Source of the DNA: Streptomyces iakyrus
GTDB lineage: Bacteria; Actinomycetota; Actinomycetes; Streptomycetales; Streptomycetaceae
DNA: 64,000 nucleotides
Direction of reading: 5' to 3'
NCBI RefSeq assembly: GCF_000717055.1
Contig: NZ_JNXI01000006.1
Coordinates: 62,001-126,000, forward strand
Each line of letters opens with the position of its first letter. The stretch's first letter is position 1. Below, piece after piece: positions 62,831 to 64,000 of this stretch. Both the position numbers and the translations under genes were made by a program. Below the pieces are notes generated by a model. The model was not told the DNA's origin. It made no database searches and saw only the letters and a list, made by a program, of their open reading frames with translations.

Positions 62831-64000
62831 GTGTCCAAACTGACCGACGTGCCCAAACGGATCCTGATCGGGCGCGCACTGCGCAGCGACCGGCTGGGCG
62901 AAACGCTCCTGCCGAAGCGCATCGCACTCCCCGTCTTCGCCTCCGACCCGCTCTCCTCCGTGGCGTACGCGCCCGGCGAGGTCCTGCTGGTCCTGTCGAT
63001 CGCGGGCGTGACGGCGTACCACTTCAGCCCCTGGATCGCCGTCGCGGTCGTCGTGCTGATGTTCACCGTGGTGGCGTCGTACCGGCAGAACGTGCACGCC
63101 TACCCCAGCGGCGGCGGCGACTACGAGGTGGCGACCACCAACCTCGGCCCCAAGGCCGGCCTGACGGTCGCGAGCGCGCTGCTCGTCGACTACGTCCTCA
63201 CCGTGGCCGTGTCGATCTCCTCCGGCATCGAGAACCTCGGCTCCGCGATCCCGTTCGTCGTCGAGCACAAGGTGCTCTGCGCGATCGGCGTGATCGTGCT
63301 GCTGACCTTGATGAACCTGCGCGGGGTCAAGGAGTCCGGCTCGCTGTTCGCGATCCCGACGTACGTCTTCGTCTTCGGCGTCTTCACCATGATCGCGTGG
63401 GGCGCCTTCCGCGGACTGGTCCTGGACGACACCATGCGGGCGCCGACCGCGGACTACGTCATCAAGCCCGAGCACCAGGGACTGGCCGGATTCGCCCTGG
63501 TCTTCCTGCTGCTGCGCGCCTTCTCCTCCGGCTGCGCCGCCCTCACCGGCGTCGAGGCGATCTCCAACGGCGTCCCGGCCTTCCGCAAGCCCAAGTCGAA
63601 GAACGCCGCGACCACCCTCGCCATGATGGGCCTGCTGGCCGTCACCATGTTCTGCGGCATCATCGCGCTGGCCGCCGCGACCGACGTCCGCATGGCCGAG
63701 AACCCGGCCAAGGACCTGATTCACAACGGCGTCCCCCTCGGCCCGGACTACGTGCAGAACCCGGTGATCTCCCAGGTGGCCGAGGCGGTCTTCGGCAAGG
63801 GCAGCTTCCTGTTCATCATCCTGGCCGCCGCCACCGCGCTGGTGCTGTTCCTCGCCGCCAACACCGCCTACAACGGCTTCCCGCTGCTCGGCTCGATCCT
63901 CGCCCAGGACCGGTACCTGCCGCGCCAGCTGCACACCCGCGGCGACCGGCTGGCCTTCTCCAACGGCATCGTGCTCCTCGCGGGCGCCGCCGCACTGCTG
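62831..64000 (+). CDS. KimA-like (APC-superfamily) potassium transporter, 5' part
   Basis: The first 390 codons of a permease. FASDPLSSVAYAPGEVLLVL and YPSGGGDYEVATTNLG are the hallmark motifs of the KimA/YdaO high-affinity K+/H+ symporter branch, which is regulated by c-di-AMP. About ten hydrophobic segments are visible (for example LLVDYVLTVAVSISSG and LLLRAFSSGCAALTGVEAIS). The GTG at 62831 is eight bases after a TACGAT -10 box, so the message may be leaderless. With KdpDE and the TrkA pair it forms a K+ homeostasis block. The C-terminal part lies beyond the window; annotation as a generic amino-acid permease is the alternative. Confidence 0.85.
   Translation, partial: MSKLTDVPKRILIGRALRSDRLGETLLPKRIALPVFASDPLSSVAYAPGEVLLVLSIAGVTAYHFSPWIAVAVVVLMFTVVASYRQNVHAYPSGGGDYEVATTNLGPKAGLTVASALLVDYVLTVAVSISSGIENLGSAIPFVVEHKVLCAIGVIVLLTLMNLRGVKESGSLFAIPTYVFVFGVFTMIAWGAFRGLVLDDTMRAPTADYVIKPEHQGLAGFALVFLLLRAFSSGCAALTGVEAISNGVPAFRKPKSKNAATTLAMMGLLAVTMFCGIIALAAATDVRMAENPAKDLIHNGVPLGPDYVQNPVISQVAEAVFGKGSFLFIILAAATALVLFLAANTAYNGFPLLGSILAQDRYLPRQLHTRGDRLAFSNGIVLLAGAAALL

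Overview
The window is very GC-rich and codes in the style of Streptomyces: GTG and TTG starts, 1- to 4-nt start/stop overlaps and several apparently leaderless genes. The run whiH - hrdB - trypsin-like protease - DUF7455 - parE is the known Streptomyces arrangement. It is followed by a long stretch that also holds parC, ptsH, sepH, ferrochelatase, cutRS, DUF4193, dut and kdpDE. No tRNA, rRNA, CRISPR array, prophage or insertion sequence was seen. This is core chromosome with a few local scars.

Layout. 0-9 kb: the 5' part of a RecQ-like helicase (running off the left edge), a DUF4192 protein, a glycogen-debranching-like protein, a Nudix/NrtR-type protein and a fused ABC protein with a pentapeptide-repeat linker. 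9-16 kb: WhiH, the principal sigma factor HrdB, a secreted trypsin, DUF7455 and topoisomerase IV ParE, then a LuxR-tail remnant. 16-21 kb: a DUF485/SSS symporter pair converging on a CitA/CitB-type two-component system. 21-25.6 kb: an iron-box-controlled sucrase/ferredoxin-like gene; then a DNA-binding-domain-citrate-synthase fusion divergent from a second citrate synthase across an AT-rich palindrome; then a CobW-family GTPase. 25.6-33 kb: ParC, two paired M16 peptidases, a c-di-AMP riboswitch ahead of an M23 cell-wall peptidase, a GntR regulator and HPr. 33.8-42.3 kb: a GNAT/acyl-CoA-synthetase fusion, DUF5998, an alkaline-phosphatase-superfamily enzyme, thymidine kinase, a VOC protein, a sulfurtransferase and the FtsZ regulator SepH. 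42.3-54.2 kb: an aldonolactone-oxidase-type flavoenzyme, an MFS exporter, ferrochelatase, an inositol-monophosphatase-family enzyme, CutRS, DUF4193, a hypothetical, DUF3093, a thioesterase, dUTPase and DUF3710. 54.2-64 kb: an alginate-lyase-family enzyme, KdpDE, an OB-fold protein, DUF3159, two TrkA-type proteins, a deletion scar and a KimA-like potassium permease running off the right edge.

Three circuits stand out. (1) The fusion protein carries an excisionase/MerR-like HTH in front of a citrate synthase fold that keeps its catalytic residues. It faces a second citrate synthase across a perfect 19-bp AT-rich palindrome, and a related motif lies inside that second gene in a patch of disfavoured codons. 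This looks like a citrate-synthase-derived transcription factor controlling its neighbour. (2) Potassium and c-di-AMP: KdpDE without kdpFABC nearby, two TrkA proteins and a KimA-like permease lie in one block, and a c-di-AMP riboswitch controls a wall hydrolase elsewhere in the window. (3) Development and division: WhiH, HrdB, SepH and both topoisomerase IV subunits.

Functions are assigned from sequence recognition alone. Start sites were chosen from Shine-Dalgarno matches, gene overlaps and conserved N-termini.
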